Shown one piece after another: positions 11,287 through 22,691 of a DNA stretch of 64,000 nucleotides; the stretch's first letter is position 1, and every line of letters starts with the position of its first letter. The notes beneath the pieces are model-generated. The model had not been told where the DNA came from. It saw nothing but the letters and a program-made list of their open reading frames with translations, and made no database searches. Position numbers and translations under genes: made by a program. The stretch is from NCBI RefSeq assembly GCF_000350225.1, contig NW_005179023.1, positions 151,694 to 215,693 on the forward strand, given 5' to 3'. Origin of the DNA: Chondrus crispus (lineage: Eukaryota; Rhodophyta; Florideophyceae; Gigartinales; Gigartinaceae).

Positions 11287-11589
11287 GCTCGATACAGGAT
11301 GTACAGCTGCTGTGGTGCTTTCGACGCCACTGCCCTGGTTGGGGGTATGAGATATTAGGGCCCCAGGCTGGAGGTCAACAGAGGCAAGCACTCCTCCCCT
11401 TCCTTCGCACCCTCGACCTTTGACCTTACGGATAGTGAGTCCGAATAGGTTTCCATGTCACCACCATCAATACTGACTTACACCCTAGTTTAATTGCGCG
11501 TGTCCAGGGCCAAATACCTTCCTTGGTCTGTACTTTTTACTAGTTTGACACTGTGACCAGAAGCTACGGCGTAGCAGTCCCCTACGCTC
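11287..11589. other. Spacer without gene
   Basis: Nothing recognisable between the DIRS-like remnant and the first LTR-like repeat. Confidence 0.4.
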
Positions 11590-12120
11590 CGTAATTTTGA
11601 TAGAGCCTGTCCTTTCTGTAGCATAAATACCCTCAAACGGATGAAGGTGTATGCACAGCTCGATAAGATCCCGGATTGGGCGTGGATGAGATAAACACGG
11701 CCAGTATCGGAACAGAGCACGGGCCTCGGTAACGGTGTGGTAAAGCAAGAACGGACGTGGATGTGCACATGCGCGAGCTGATCGACTCCTCGACGCTCCG
11801 GAGAAGTGCTGGGTGACGTACCAGTACCGATGGGCAGAAGCGGACCTGGGCTCGCCTGCGTGCCGCGCGTCCACAGCCCGCGCGCTTCCCCTCGAAACAC
11901 GCGCGATTCAGTAACGGCCGGTTTAGAATAGTCTGGCGGAGAGACCGAGGGGACGGTCGTAGAAATGCTTGTACTTCTTCCCCTCCACTGTCTTTCTCCC
12001 CAAATATTTATTATACATGTTAATCTACCATGCTACAATACTATTTACTATACTGCAGTCAACAACTGTGGTGAGCTTGGGTCGTCTCGCACTGTAGAGC
12101 TGTGAGCCATTGGGGCTGGC
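11590..12120 (-). repeat. LTR-like repeat of the copia remnant, copy 1
   Basis: It shares blocks in order with 13855-14350 and 15480-15905. The blocks are GTAGCATAAA, a GGTGTATGCACAG segment, a GCTGGGTGA-GTACCAG segment, a TATTTA-TATACA region, and a C-rich end with GCTGTGAGCC. It lies downstream (minus sense) of copia RT/RNase H fragments, where a 3' LTR would be. Ends are approximate. Confidence 0.55.
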
Positions 12121-12231
12121 AGCGAGCGGGTATGCAGCTTTCTGCGAAGTACGGACTGTGCAGTACTTTATGTAAGTTTAAATCTAGTTCGCGATTATGC
12201 TACATTTTCTTTCCACGCTCGGTTTTGAAAT

Positions 12232-13556
12232 TCACAGGTTGTACATCACGATTGACCGAATTAGGTCTAACTCCCGAGCTTCGAACGCGTTGCCCCTGCG
12301 ATTGACTGTTTTGGGAAGCCGATACTCTTTACCCTCATGAAGGGTGTTTATCATGTCGACGAGAGCTGGCGAATTGAAATTTTTTTCGTCCTTGATCGGT
12401 CTATTTGCAAACAATGACTCAAAACACCCGTTCATTTCGAATCCCCCCTCTTTAGCGTTCGCACAAGTCAGAATTCCCCAGTCAGGCATGTCGATCTTTA
12501 GGTCATCTATCCCCTGGTTTACCCGTAGTCCAGTCCAATTCGTTGAACCATGACAGGCGTCTGAAATGCTCATGAGTCTTGTCTCGAACATTTTCGGCGG
12601 CTTGAGATAAGTTATGCTCAACGAGAGTTATATTTTCTCTCCCGGCGTTTTCGTCGCGTCTGCGAGATTTAACTTGGAGGTCCCCGGCGCCCTGTTGCGT
12701 GCGTGTCGTAACGAGTGCTGCTGGGGACGGATGTCTGCCCCACCGTACATTACCGATCCGGGAAGTGATCCATATTCTACTTCCTCTCAATTGTTTGTCC
12801 TCGCTTCGGGCTCTTAAGATCTTTAGCGGGAGCGCAGCGAATATTTGAGATGGCGCCTGTATTTATCCATGGACAGGGTTATGTACCTATGAATTTCAAA
12901 TGTCACCTCGCATCCGTGGAAGTTAAAGTCTTGGCCAATTATCATGTTGTCTACCCTGAAGCTAGCGCGGGGTACATTCAGGACTGTTTCGGTGTCTTTG
13001 AGCGTGCCGTAGACAAGAAAGTAGTCCGTTCCATGGGCACTGAGCAGGATTCTCTTGTCTGATTGGTTTCTCTTGACAAAAAGTTGACTGACCTCGAATA
13101 CCCCTTCACTTACCGCTTCTTCGACCACTCACGTCTCCATGGTAATCAATCAATGTGCCCTGCTTCGAAGATTCCGTAGCCAATTTCAGCGGCTTATCTA
13201 GCATGCTTCGGCTACATATCTACTCTCGTGGTGGTCTGACGTAGATTTCGCGATTCACCCTGCCGCTCTGCATGTATGCGCGTTTTATGTCGGCGATGCC
13301 GACCGAGAAGGACAGACATGGTCTCAAACATGGTTATCAGACGAAATAAAACCGTGTCTGCGGCTGCTGAGTCTTTGTAGATGTCGTCCTTGAGTTTGTC
13401 GCGATTATCGCGCAGGACGATACGTGCTTTAATCTTAACTCTGTCAAATTCATAGATTGGGAACTTTAAAATCGTATGAGAGGAGATAAGGCCAGTGATT
13501 CGCGCACTATCTTGCATGCCTACTTCAATTGTTCCCGTGTTCACTTTGTACAGCAT
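12232..13556 (-). pseudogene. Ty1/copia-like RT-RNase H remnant
   Basis: Minus-strand pieces in at least three frames give copia RT landmarks in the right order. Around 13420-13440 there is a KARIV segment matching the RT N-terminal box. At 13230-13300 a shifted frame reads DIKRAYMQSGRVNREIYVRP, a near-perfect copia RT block. At 12960-13030 there is a degenerate YVDD region read as DYFLVYGT, and near 12540-12600 an RNase H-like start (ISDACHG). Several frameshifts and stops make it inactive. Copia order (integrase upstream of RT) is supported by the integrase piece at 14848-15129. Confidence 0.75.
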
Positions 13557-13854
13557 TCAGCATGACTCACGACGGTGCAAATTCTACTTCGCTTGTTGGC
13601 ACTTGTTTGTTGCCTATCCCTTGATACACGGTTTTGAGTTCTGTTTGTCCTGTCGATGTAATGGTTCTTGTTCTGTCACGTACTTTATCCCATCCAATGG
13701 TGTCATGTCCCAAATTAGCGGTTGCATATTGTCCGATATTCAGCGAGGCTTGGTTTGAGGTCGGTCGACTTTTGAAGTCATGTTTAGTTAATATTGCGCC
13801 AGTACGACACGTCTCTGTTGCAGCTTTTCTGCCTGTCATCATATTTGACTGTTG

Positions 13855-14350
13855 AGATCTCTCCCCCTGTAGCATAAACACCCCCAACGGAGAGTGGTGT
13901 ATGCACAGTTCCAAGAAGACCCTGACGGGCGAGAAAACGGGGGAAGCACAACCAGCTAACGAAACCGGGACGCGGGTCCGGGACGCGGGCCCGGGTAGCG
14001 TGGTAGTGTGGGATCGGGGGAGGGCGCGCGCACGCTCGGGCTGATCTACGCCCCGACGCCCTGGAGCAGCGCTGGGTGAAGTACCAGCGCTGATGGGCGG
14101 AGGCGGATCTAGGCTCGCTCGCGTGCTCGCGTGTCCTCTACTCGCGTGGTCTCGCCGTATAGTAACTAGCGGAAGTTGCCATAGAATATGCTGGCGGTCG
14201 GCCCTTGACAGAAAGTGGTGGACAAGTCCGTGCCTGTCGTCCTTTGCCGCCGCCGATCCGCTGGCGTATTTAATATACAATGTAACCTATCATAATACTA
14301 CGGTAGTGCAGGTCGGCCTGCACAGTAATGCTGTGAGCCGTGGGGGCTGA
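13855..14350 (-). repeat. LTR-like repeat, copy 2
   Basis: It shares the block order of copy 1 (GTAGCATAAACAC, GTGTATGCACAG, GCTGGGTGAAGTACCAG, TATTTAATATACA, GCTGTGAGCC). It sits between the integrase and RT pieces of the copia remnant, so it is either a separate solo LTR insertion or marks a rearrangement. To its right, 14350-14440 is rich in ACACGTG and ACATGTG repeats. Confidence 0.5.
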
Positions 14351-14847
14351 CAGTACACATGTGCGTCGCCCATAGTACACGTGGGTATGCACTACGCAGA
14401 CACGCGCAGTACACGTGTGCACATGTGTTTTGTGCGTGCGCCCTCGTAAATGTGGGGTAGACGTGGACACGCGTGTTGCGTGGACACGAGCGTTTGGCTC
14501 TACATGATCTCATCCTGATCTAATCTAAATTAAAGTCCCCAGGGGGGTTATACTACACCCCCCGTGCCATGAGTGAAGGAAGTCTTCGATCGTGCTATCC
14601 ACCAGTTGGTTGGTGAGTAGTTGATTGGGTTCTAGTCCGACATTGTCGTATGCTATTTTGCTCGCCACTCCCGGAGTGGATCGGACTCTTCGTGCCTCGA
14701 CGAGCAGCAAATTGCTGGATTATACTCTGGCCTACTTCCACTCGTTTGGCTCGTTGTTTTCTAGGACCAGTACTAGTACAGCACAATGTATCGGGGGGTT
14801 TCTAGGGCCAGGAGGGACAAAATGATGGTGTGTGGTCAGGGATAAAC

Positions 14848-15129
14848 CTAGGTAGTGTACGGACAGCTACTAGTTCTTTGTGAGCGGACAGGAGTCTTGT
14901 GCTGACTTTTCGCTGTGCTGTCCCCAGTATCTATGGGCCATATAAGATGGCTAATTCGAATGAACTGAGAATCCTGGTACGGAAAACCTGTTTGAGAAAG
15001 TGGCTCCAGAGAGGAGTGATCGGTCGGGCTCGGAGGTTGTTTCTTTAGCGCCTTTTCGAAAATTGCTTTTAGCGTGCGGTGTTTACGTTCGACACATCCC
15101 GTCTTGTTACTAACATAGTATGTATGCAT
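14848..15129 (-). pseudogene. Copia integrase fragment
   Basis: A minus-strand frame contains CVERKHRTLKAIFEKAL. This matches the block after the third catalytic acidic residue of retroelement integrases (N-G-x-x-E-R-x-x-R-T-h). The flanking sequence is degraded. It belongs in order with the RT remnant to its left. Confidence 0.6.
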
Positions 15130-15479
15130 GCGGGTCGAGGTTCCAATTACATGTCAGGCGCTTTCAGGAATCCCTAAATGCTTCTGGAATTAAGTTCTTC
15201 ATTGGCAGATATCGATTTTCGGGCTCCATATCGATTGAACCATTCGATTTGTAGGACGTGCGTGATGTTGATGGAATCACGGTTTGAAATTATTTGTGTT
15301 TCGGATTAGGCTGCTTCTGTGCATGTTATGTGAATCACAGTATATTGAGTGCCGCCGATAATGCAGAAGGGGAAGTCCACTCGTGGAATCTGGGTTAATG
15401 TTTCCTTCATATGTGATTGACACTTTCTTCGAAGGTGCTGAGGGACCCGCCTCTGTGTCGATTAAAACACCCAATGGAC

Positions 15480-15905
15480 TGGGGGTTGCTCACAGCTCGA
15501 CCGAAACCTTTAAAAACGAGAAGATAAAAGAGAATAAACAAGAAACGTACATGGGTTCTCATAACGCCGTAGAGCGGGAGGGAAGCGGACGCGACTCGGT
15601 ACGCGTTTGAGCGTATCAGCCACTTCGACGCCCCAAAGCGGCTCTAGGTGACGTACTAGTGCAGACGGGCGGAAGAAAATCCATGCTCACTCGCATACGG
15701 ACGCGTCCAGGACCTGTATGGTTCCCACCTAAACGCGCGCGCGGCAGGCGATCACATTCAAGATTAAGCGGAACGGGTTAGACCTTGGGGATGTTCTGGT
15801 AGCATTCCCGTTACTTTTTCTCTCATTTCTTCTCCACCGGTCTCCATTACTGTTTAATGTACAATTCAGTCTATCACACCACAGTACAGTACGTACTTTA
15901 AACCA
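15480..15905 (-). repeat. LTR-like repeat, copy 3
   Basis: Partial and more diverged than the other two. It shares the GCTCTAGGTGACGTACTAG block, the CTGTTTAATGTACAATTCAG block and nearby GC-rich sequence. Its place upstream (minus sense) of the integrase fragment suits the 5' LTR of the copia remnant. Borders are approximate. Confidence 0.4.
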
Positions 15906-17194
15906 TTAACACGTGCCTGGCACCCTCCACCAACGACTTACACTTGGTCTGTAAGACGGCACACGTACTTTAGATGTCTAATCCTGTACTCTGGCGATGT
16001 AGCAACCTCATAGACGTGTCCGTCGGAGAAAAAATCATGCTCAGAATGTTTTTCATTGTGAAATCTTGTACAGTTCTACACTTGAAGATGTTGAAAAGCA
16101 CACTTGCTCAGTATGAGCTGCTGAGCCATGTATATGTCCAGTAGTTACACACGATATTCGGGTCGGCATGTGACTGTCGAATTTGAACGAAAATTGGCGC
16201 TTTCCCACCTCCAAGTTCCCATATATACTACAATGCGATCTTTTATCTCGCTTGGATTACGTTCTCTCCCGGAGGTTGCAATACGCTATTGCACTACGTC
16301 ACCTAATCCATCAAAGCAAGGAATACGGGATGAATGATCGGTGAGATCGCCAGAGAAGTTGGCAAAGACCGAGTATGAAAGCCCAATCGAAAGGGATAGT
16401 GTGCCGTAACAGTATAGTACGCCACACATATCATGTCATGGTAGTGGGAGAAATATGAGAACCCACAACCGCGAAGTGTTTTGTTCACCGAAGATATCCC
16501 TAGAAGACATCACTGTATATCGAAACATATTACGTACCCATCCACCTAATTTTTTTAACGGTCCGGTTTGTGTATCTTTCTTGAAACATGGCAGACACCG
16601 GTCACTCGTCCTGTGAAAGACATCTTATCATCTACCAATGAACAGATCTGCAACGAAAACCAGTTAATCTTTTGAAATATCCTCTATCAGTTATGAATCA
16701 AACGAACCCAAAAGCTTTGTTCACAGTCTCCTCCGCTTTGCCAGTGTCCCACTTGCCCAAGCTTTTTATTCTAAATTTATCTATTCATGAGGGTAAGATT
16801 CGTTACATGCGATGCTCAAGCAGCAAATGTACTCTAATCGCTGAGGCAAGATATAGAGGTCCAACTGTAAGGTCGGAACCTTGTAGTACTCTGCGCAGGA
16901 CCGTCGACTCCGTTGGATGGCAGCTAGCAAGCACATACAGGAATGCGCTGGCATACTGTGTGGCCATGTACAGTACTAAGATTGTTACAGTAGTAGGATA
17001 CAATTGGTAGTTGTATATTAAATTATAGGGATTAGCAAGCGGGAAGGGATGACAAAGAAAAATAGCAGGCTGAGACCCGAATCTCTCAGCTCAGTCTACA
17101 CTCCCTTAATCTAAACCCTACATTTCCTCGACTCGGCGGATTCCTTTTCACCAGTCGGACTGTATTCGCGCCAGTACACATGAGCCAGGAACTG
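15906..17194. other. Spacer left of the gene island
   Basis: No frame in this AT-rich stretch has recognisable motifs. The longest, near 16672-17010 on the plus strand, has no support. The left border of the island transposon probably lies here or just to the right. Confidence 0.4.
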
Positions 17195-17241
17195 TCTCCG
17201 CCCGTGGGTAATTGTATCATACAATTACCCACGGGCGGAGA
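17195..17241. repeat. Perfect hairpin, 21-bp arms
   Basis: Arms 17195-17215 and 17221-17241 are exact reverse complements around the 5-base loop ATCAT. They lie 0.6 kb before the first gene of the island. No T-run follows, and a terminator role is not suggested in a eukaryote. It could be a transposon end structure or a recent inverted duplication. Confidence 0.9.
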
Positions 17242-17852
17242 GAAATGATTTCACTTAGCGCCGCTACGGGGCGTCGAGCGCGCCAGCAGGCTTTAACACG
17301 TGCTTAATGGCAGCTACTACCTGTATTGCAGTCCACTGTATTGGAAGGTAGGAATAAGGGGACGCACATCACAGGAAGGTCATATTTATGATAAATTTAA
17401 TAAAAGCAATGATGTGGTTATTTTTGGGGCCAAAAAATGCTGGATTTTTGCCAGCAATGAACGGTGGTCCGTGCTTCATTGGTTCGCGAGCAGCAATCTT
17501 TTGCCAAAATTTAAACCGTTCTCAATCAGCACGGGGATGAGGGGCGTGTCTGGTTCCGGGCAGTGACTGAACCAGAATGTTTTGCTGGAGTGCCAGAGTT
17601 GTAACGGAAATGTTTTTTTGATACGTCGATGTAGCAAAGTGATGTGCTATTTCGCTGCCTAAAAACGCAGCCCTTGGCCGTGATATCTTTAACCTTCACG
17701 TGATCAAACCAGAATAAGCTCATGCTTTCCTGCGCTAGTACCAGACGCGTGCTTGGACCCTTTCACGTTTTCCCAATCTATCAAATCCTCTCCTCCCCTC
17801 CGTTTCCCTTTCCTTCCCGACTTTGCTCATCCTGTGTTCCTACTGAGGCGCC

Positions 17853-20102
17853 ATGACCCCGCGAAGAAGGTCTGGGAAGAAACCCGCTGGGTCAGGCAAT
17901 CAGCGAGGCCGCTCATCTGGAAAGTCTAACAGCCGAGCGCCTGGAGCCCAGGTTCCGGCAGAACGCCGGTCATCCCCTCGTGTTGCGGCCAAAGCTACTC
18001 CCGCGGCAGCTAGACAGAAAACCCGTCGGGTTTCAAGTAATACGGTCAGGACGCCCCGAGGCAGTCCGCCATCTGACACGTGCTCGCTTCCCGTTCGAAG
18101 TCAGGGAAGCGGCCCGTCCGATGCAGTACATTCGCGTTCGGGCAAGCGCAAGCGCGGCATCGGCTCGTCTCCGAGTGAAGACTTTTCCATTTTGTTCGGG
18201 GATGGAGATCAAGGCGAGGAAGATGAACACCCAGAACGCAAACGGGCGAAGCGTCGGTTGTTCGAGCTCCATGGACGCGAGCCAGAGGAGGACGTCGACG
18301 ACATTGTGCAAGCTAGTGCAGCAGAGATGTACGAAGTCGCCCAAACTCCAGTTGTGAAAGACGTCATCGTTCCCACGCGTCGTGAGTCCGTGGCAGGTTC
18401 CTTGCCGAGTCAGCCACGGGGCTCCAATTTCTCTCGAGAATTTGAGGAAGACTCTAACCACGGAGTACTTCGAGTCATGCGGGAACTGCATGCTCGTTTG
18501 GAGAGGCAGCTTGCCATTGAAAAGAGGGAAATTCTTGGTGCAATCAAGGCTGTATCTTCTCGTGTCTCCACTTTAGAGAGGACGTTATCACGCTGCCAGG
18601 ACGCCGTCAACATTGTTCTTCTGAATTCCGCACTGCCGAAGACGGGAAAAGCAGCCAAGAAGGCCTCTTTGATCGACCTCCTCAGGCCTATGGAGGACAT
18701 ATTTGGAGGGAAATTCATGTGCATTATCTTTACAAGAGCGCTGATAAATTGCACCATGAGAGTTCTTCCTCAGAGAAAGGAAGCGAAGGAATCTTTTGAA
18801 GGTGGGAGTCGTGACTCACAATCTGAGAAGCTTCGCTTGGACGTCAATATTTCCGAAGTGTTGGGGTTCGGGCTTTTACTTGTCGAGGTCCTTTTGTGGA
18901 AAAGGGACCCAAGCGAGAAGAAAACGGAGGAGCTGCTGGGTACGAAGCAAGCCCGTCAGTATCTGGTCCTGCGAAAGGCTTGGGGAAAGAGCTTGATTGC
19001 AAATGCAATGAACAACCCGAGTATTGGGACGAAGTCACTCGAAATGGTACATCCGAACATCCGCGGGAAGCTGAAGACCGCTGAGAAACCTTTTTGGCTG
19101 AGGCCGGGCTACATAAGAATGATCACAGTCGAGTCTTTCTTCAACGAAGAATTTGCTTCGACGGCCATCAAGAAGGCCCAGCGTGTGGCTCGGCGTCGAA
19201 GCGATAAGATGGGGGAGGATGAGCCAATTGGATTCATCCAGGACGAAGACATTAGGGTTGAGATCGTTCGCCGCGTTTTCAAGATGGGTAATCAGTTTCT
19301 GAACAAGTCCAGGGAGCTTGGGCGGAAATCCTTCTTTCAAAACTTCTCATATGTTTTCCAAAGTGAAGTGGGAGTCTCATTCCAGTATGAGAATCCACCC
19401 CGCCCGCACATGAACCTCCAAGATATCCCAGACGGAACCTGTCGTACTGCTATGAAGTCGGTCGCTGAGGTGAACCCCATGAATGGGATAGCGTGGAAGA
19501 AGCTGCTTTCTGAAAGTGAACCCTTCGTATTCATCGCTACGTATGATGTTGAGACGAAAGACAAGGATGGAAGGAAGGAGATTCGAGAAATTGTTATCCG
19601 ACTCAATGCCATGCACGTCGCCTTGAAGTTCTTGGTTGCTTTTACCAGGTGCGGCAGTGATGAAGACCTGCATTCAATATCCAAGGAATCCTTTCGTGTG
19701 ATTTACATGACTGCTGTCCTGTTCCGGGAGGTCATGCTGATGAAGGTGATTGAGTCGAGGGGTGCATTTTCTGGAAACGAGCAGATGTTGCATGAAGCGG
19801 ATAGCCAGGATCAGCATATTGATTCACGGCGGTCGCGACTGAGATCACTCTATTCAGAACTTTTGACGGAAGGACAGGGAGAAAGCCGGGGTGAGCTTCC
19901 ACAGCAACTCTCCAGTATTTTGAAGGAGAAGCTGGTGATGTCCGTGGATATGTACAACTCCGTACACGATCCCCCGTTCCGATCAGGTTCACATCACAAG
20001 GATAATGATGATCTGAGCGTGGTGGACGGTGACGATGAAATCCAGACGAATCAAGTCGAAGACGATGACGATGTATTCATAGTCCAAGACTTCGATTTAT
20101 AG
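17853..20102 (+). CDS. Unknown 749-aa nuclear-type protein with C-terminal SUMO-interaction-like motif
   Basis: This is an uninterrupted frame from an ATG in a good context (GCGCCATGA) after a pyrimidine-rich leader to a TAG. Residues 1-150 are basic, serine- and proline-rich with lysine/arginine clusters (SGKRKRG, PERKRAKRRLF) like nuclear localisation signals. Residues about 205-260 look like a coiled coil. Residues 270-640 are a globular, helix-rich region I cannot assign. The C-terminus is acidic and ends VEDDDDVFIVQDFDL, a hydrophobic core next to acids as in SUMO-interaction motifs. It is the only long island gene without an internal stop. It reads away from the left hairpin. It might be a DNA-binding or accessory transposition protein; this is a guess from context. 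Confidence 0.8.
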   Translation: MTPRRRSGKKPAGSGNQRGRSSGKSNSRAPGAQVPAERRSSPRVAAKATPAAARQKTRRVSSNTVRTPRGSPPSDTCSLPVRSQGSGPSDAVHSRSGKRKRGIGSSPSEDFSILFGDGDQGEEDEHPERKRAKRRLFELHGREPEEDVDDIVQASAAEMYEVAQTPVVKDVIVPTRRESVAGSLPSQPRGSNFSREFEEDSNHGVLRVMRELHARLERQLAIEKREILGAIKAVSSRVSTLERTLSRCQDAVNIVLLNSALPKTGKAAKKASLIDLLRPMEDIFGGKFMCIIFTRALINCTMRVLPQRKEAKESFEGGSRDSQSEKLRLDVNISEVLGFGLLLVEVLLWKRDPSEKKTEELLGTKQARQYLVLRKAWGKSLIANAMNNPSIGTKSLEMVHPNIRGKLKTAEKPFWLRPGYIRMITVESFFNEEFASTAIKKAQRVARRRSDKMGEDEPIGFIQDEDIRVEIVRRVFKMGNQFLNKSRELGRKSFFQNFSYVFQSEVGVSFQYENPPRPHMNLQDIPDGTCRTAMKSVAEVNPMNGIAWKKLLSESEPFVFIATYDVETKDKDGRKEIREIVIRLNAMHVALKFLVAFTRCGSDEDLHSISKESFRVIYMTAVLFREVMLMKVIESRGAFSGNEQMLHEADSQDQHIDSRRSRLRSLYSELLTEGQGESRGELPQQLSSILKEKLVMSVDMYNSVHDPPFRSGSHHKDNDDLSVVDGDDEIQTNQVEDDDDVFIVQDFDL

Positions 20103-20195
20103 GGGGTCGTATTTCATGTGATTGTGATACTTCTTAGTTCATCGAAGTGATAAATGAGTAAAGCGGGAGACTACTGTAGCATGAATGAATTGAGT

Positions 20196-21692
20196 TTACT
20201 TAAAGAGGTCCAGAACTTTGGCAACATTGATGAATTGATTCACATGCGCAGAGGCTTTGATAGAGAGGAAAGGGATGTGCACTTGAAGTACTCCTAGTAC
20301 GTCGCTGCGATTTACATCAGCAAATATAGATTGACAAGGACTGGATTGAAGATTCCATCGCAGGTAGAACGACTGCTTCCGGTCGGATGGTCCGCTGACC
20401 ACGTTTTCAGCACCCATTGCCTTGGAAATGCGTTCTTGCAAGTGGAGCTCAGATGGTCTTATGGCTTCCAGTGGATGGGAGTAGGTCTTCTCTATGGAAT
20501 CCCAAGTGCAATCCCGACGAAATACAACGTGCCGTTGTTCATCCTCGTCATCCCTTATAACAGCAAGAGAATCTCCAATTGTCATATAGCACGGGTCAGA
20601 AAGAGATTCGGTGTTGGGACCGGCCATACAGCCTATCACTCTGGCAGATACATAATTGTCGGTACCTTTTTCCAGCCTTTTTGCGATGATCACGTCTCTG
20701 ACAACTTGCGGTGATGATGGTCCGAGTGCTTCTGACAAGTCTAGGAAGCTCCTAAAGTATATACTCGTCTCCTTCACAACTGCTTTCCTGCACATATAAT
20801 CTTCCGGAAGAATAGAAACCTTTGTTCGTAGCTGAGCTTTGACTCTTTCGGATATGGAATCAAACTGGAGCAATGTGCAGTCTGCTCACGCCTTAAATGA
20901 GTCTTGCACAAACCATTTCGTCCCACGAGTCATTTCAGCCGGGGTAGGACGTGTCGGCGTCTTGAGTAACCAATGCTCTAGACTCAACGAAATAAACTTA
21001 AGAGGAATATTGGAGCCCCCAGCAGAAGTGAGGAGCGGGTTCTGAGTCCATAGCGCAGTCGTAATAGAGGATTGCTGTCCTTTCACTACTTCCTCAAGGT
21101 ACTGAAGGCGTCTGGAAAGGGCATTTAGCTCGCGTGTATCTTTGATTGTCTTCTGGTCAAGTGACACATTCGTCGTATGGTTGAGCTTCCTGCATTTTTC
21201 TACCATGGAACTACCTGGAGCATAGTCGATATCATCTACATCCATCGCTCCGCTTGCCATGCCTGAGCTTGCGGTGATATCCAATCGCACGGATGTATCT
21301 TTGAGTCTCCAGCTAAACTTTTGTCCATCTTGTACAAACTCGTTACCCTCCTTGAAAGTCACCTTGCTTTTACATGCCCTGAATCCAAATGCAGCCTTGT
21401 ATTGAATAGTCCCCTTGAGCACCTCTCCTCGATCTTCATGAAGGTAGTGGAGACTAATGGCTGTTGCTGGGAACCATGCCTTACTTTCTTCTTCATTCTC
21501 CAAGGTATAGTAGACCTCTATATCACTCCCGAATTGGAGGCCATTGAAAAGATCTGATACCATTATCAACTGGTGGATGGTATCGTCCTCTGTTAATTTC
21601 CCTTGGAAAGTGATACTTGAGAAATTTGTTTGAAATATATACCGAAGACTAAAGAGTTGGGGTAACCATTCGAACTTAGTCAGTATATACAT
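20196..21692 (-). CDS. Unknown protein with possible Tudor-like domain, one in-frame TGA
   Basis: The ATG at 21692-21690 opens 268 codons to a TGA at 20888-20886. The same frame then stays open for 230 codons to a TAA at 20196. The first part has a segment (DIEVYYTLE, AWFPATAISLHYL, GTIQYKAAFGF) resembling the strand pattern of Tudor/Agenet-type barrels that bind methylated residues. This is a visual match only. A short helical linker (ELNALSRRLQYLEEVVKGQQ) is coiled-coil-like, and an acidic patch (AMDVDDIDY) precedes it. The part after the stop is unassigned. It converges with the 749-aa gene, with about 90 bases between their stops. Either the TGA is a nonsense mutation, readthrough occurs, or the two parts are separate products. 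Confidence 0.6.
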
Positions 21693-21833
21693 ATATATAT
21701 CATTAATGTGAAATCACCATTTTCGTAACGGTCACATTTATGGATCACAGCTCTGCTCAGAGTCTAAGTCCCATGGGACTTGCACGTGCACTTTTCCAGT
21801 AGGGCATGGGCTACAAATCTACCTACATCTTCC

Positions 21834-22034
21834 AGTCCAGAATGCTTTGCCAGTCAGTCTTGTGTCATTGAATAACTGTCTATTTAATCATAGTTGCCAC
21901 AGTCCGGAATGCTTTGACAGTAACTCAGGTGTCATGGAATGACTGTTCTTTTAATCACAGTTGCCACAGTCCGGAAGGCTTTGACTGTAACTCATGTCTC
22001 ATTGAATGACTGTTCTTTTAATCATAGTTGCCAC
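21834..22034. repeat. Three tandem copies of a 67-bp unit
   Basis: Units at 21834-21900, 21901-21967 and 21968-22034 each begin AGTCC(A/G)GAA and end AGTTGCCAC. Units 2 and 3 are closer to each other than to unit 1. They lie upstream of the Tudor-like gene (minus sense) and could carry repeated protein-binding sites. Confidence 0.92.
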
Positions 22035-22691
22035 ACTGATAAGTGCAACAGGCCTATGGTAAAATGACCCCCAACGCTCCCCCCCTTTATAAATGAAATA
22101 GGAGAAAACGCGTGGGTCCCAGGACGGAGACCCCAACATGAACAATCTAATTGGACCCGTATCCGCGTTTCGCATTGCAATCCCACCAATTGATCTTAAG
22201 ATACTTAGTGTTACCGTTACTTTAAGCTTTTCACTGATGTAGAAAGGAGTCACTATCTATCTGAGTAAACGTGGTCGTTTTTGGAGACTCCTTTGTATAT
22301 CAGTGAGCAGTTCTGGATTGGTGACTGAGACGATGTGGATGTATTCATTCCCCTACCTCTTCTATCTCCCCTGGACAATATGTAAAGGGAAATAAGCCAG
22401 TTGTTCCCTTTCAAGAGGGGTGTGAAGCTGCTTTATGCTCTATAGACATATTGTTATTGAAAAAGGGAGCAAAACCAGCGCAGAAATCCTTTTAGCGGTT
22501 CGAGTGAAGCTTTACTTCGTGTCATCTGTGTACGTGTACGCTAGAGTACAGGTGTTCTACTACAACATCTCATATTGGAAATGGATTAATCAAGGATACA
22601 GGATGATTCACTTGTGCAATGAAGAAAGAAGTGTCACCACAGAGTGATGATGACACTGTTTCCGCTATTGAAAGTATGAACTACCTAGTAC
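22035..22691. other. Intergenic, no gene seen
   Basis: AT-rich sequence between the 67-bp repeats and the 3' end of the oxygenase gene. Only short frames without motifs are present. Confidence 0.5.

Noticed and set aside
14350..14440. Cluster of ACACGTG/ACATGTG motifs that could be E-box or G-box sites
   Set aside because: It lies in a degraded copia remnant with no gene beside it; low-complexity drift explains it as well.
17195..17241. Rho-independent terminator
   Set aside because: No T-run follows, and the setting is eukaryotic.
21834..22034. CRISPR array
   Set aside because: The 67-bp units are contiguous with no spacers, and the genome is eukaryotic.
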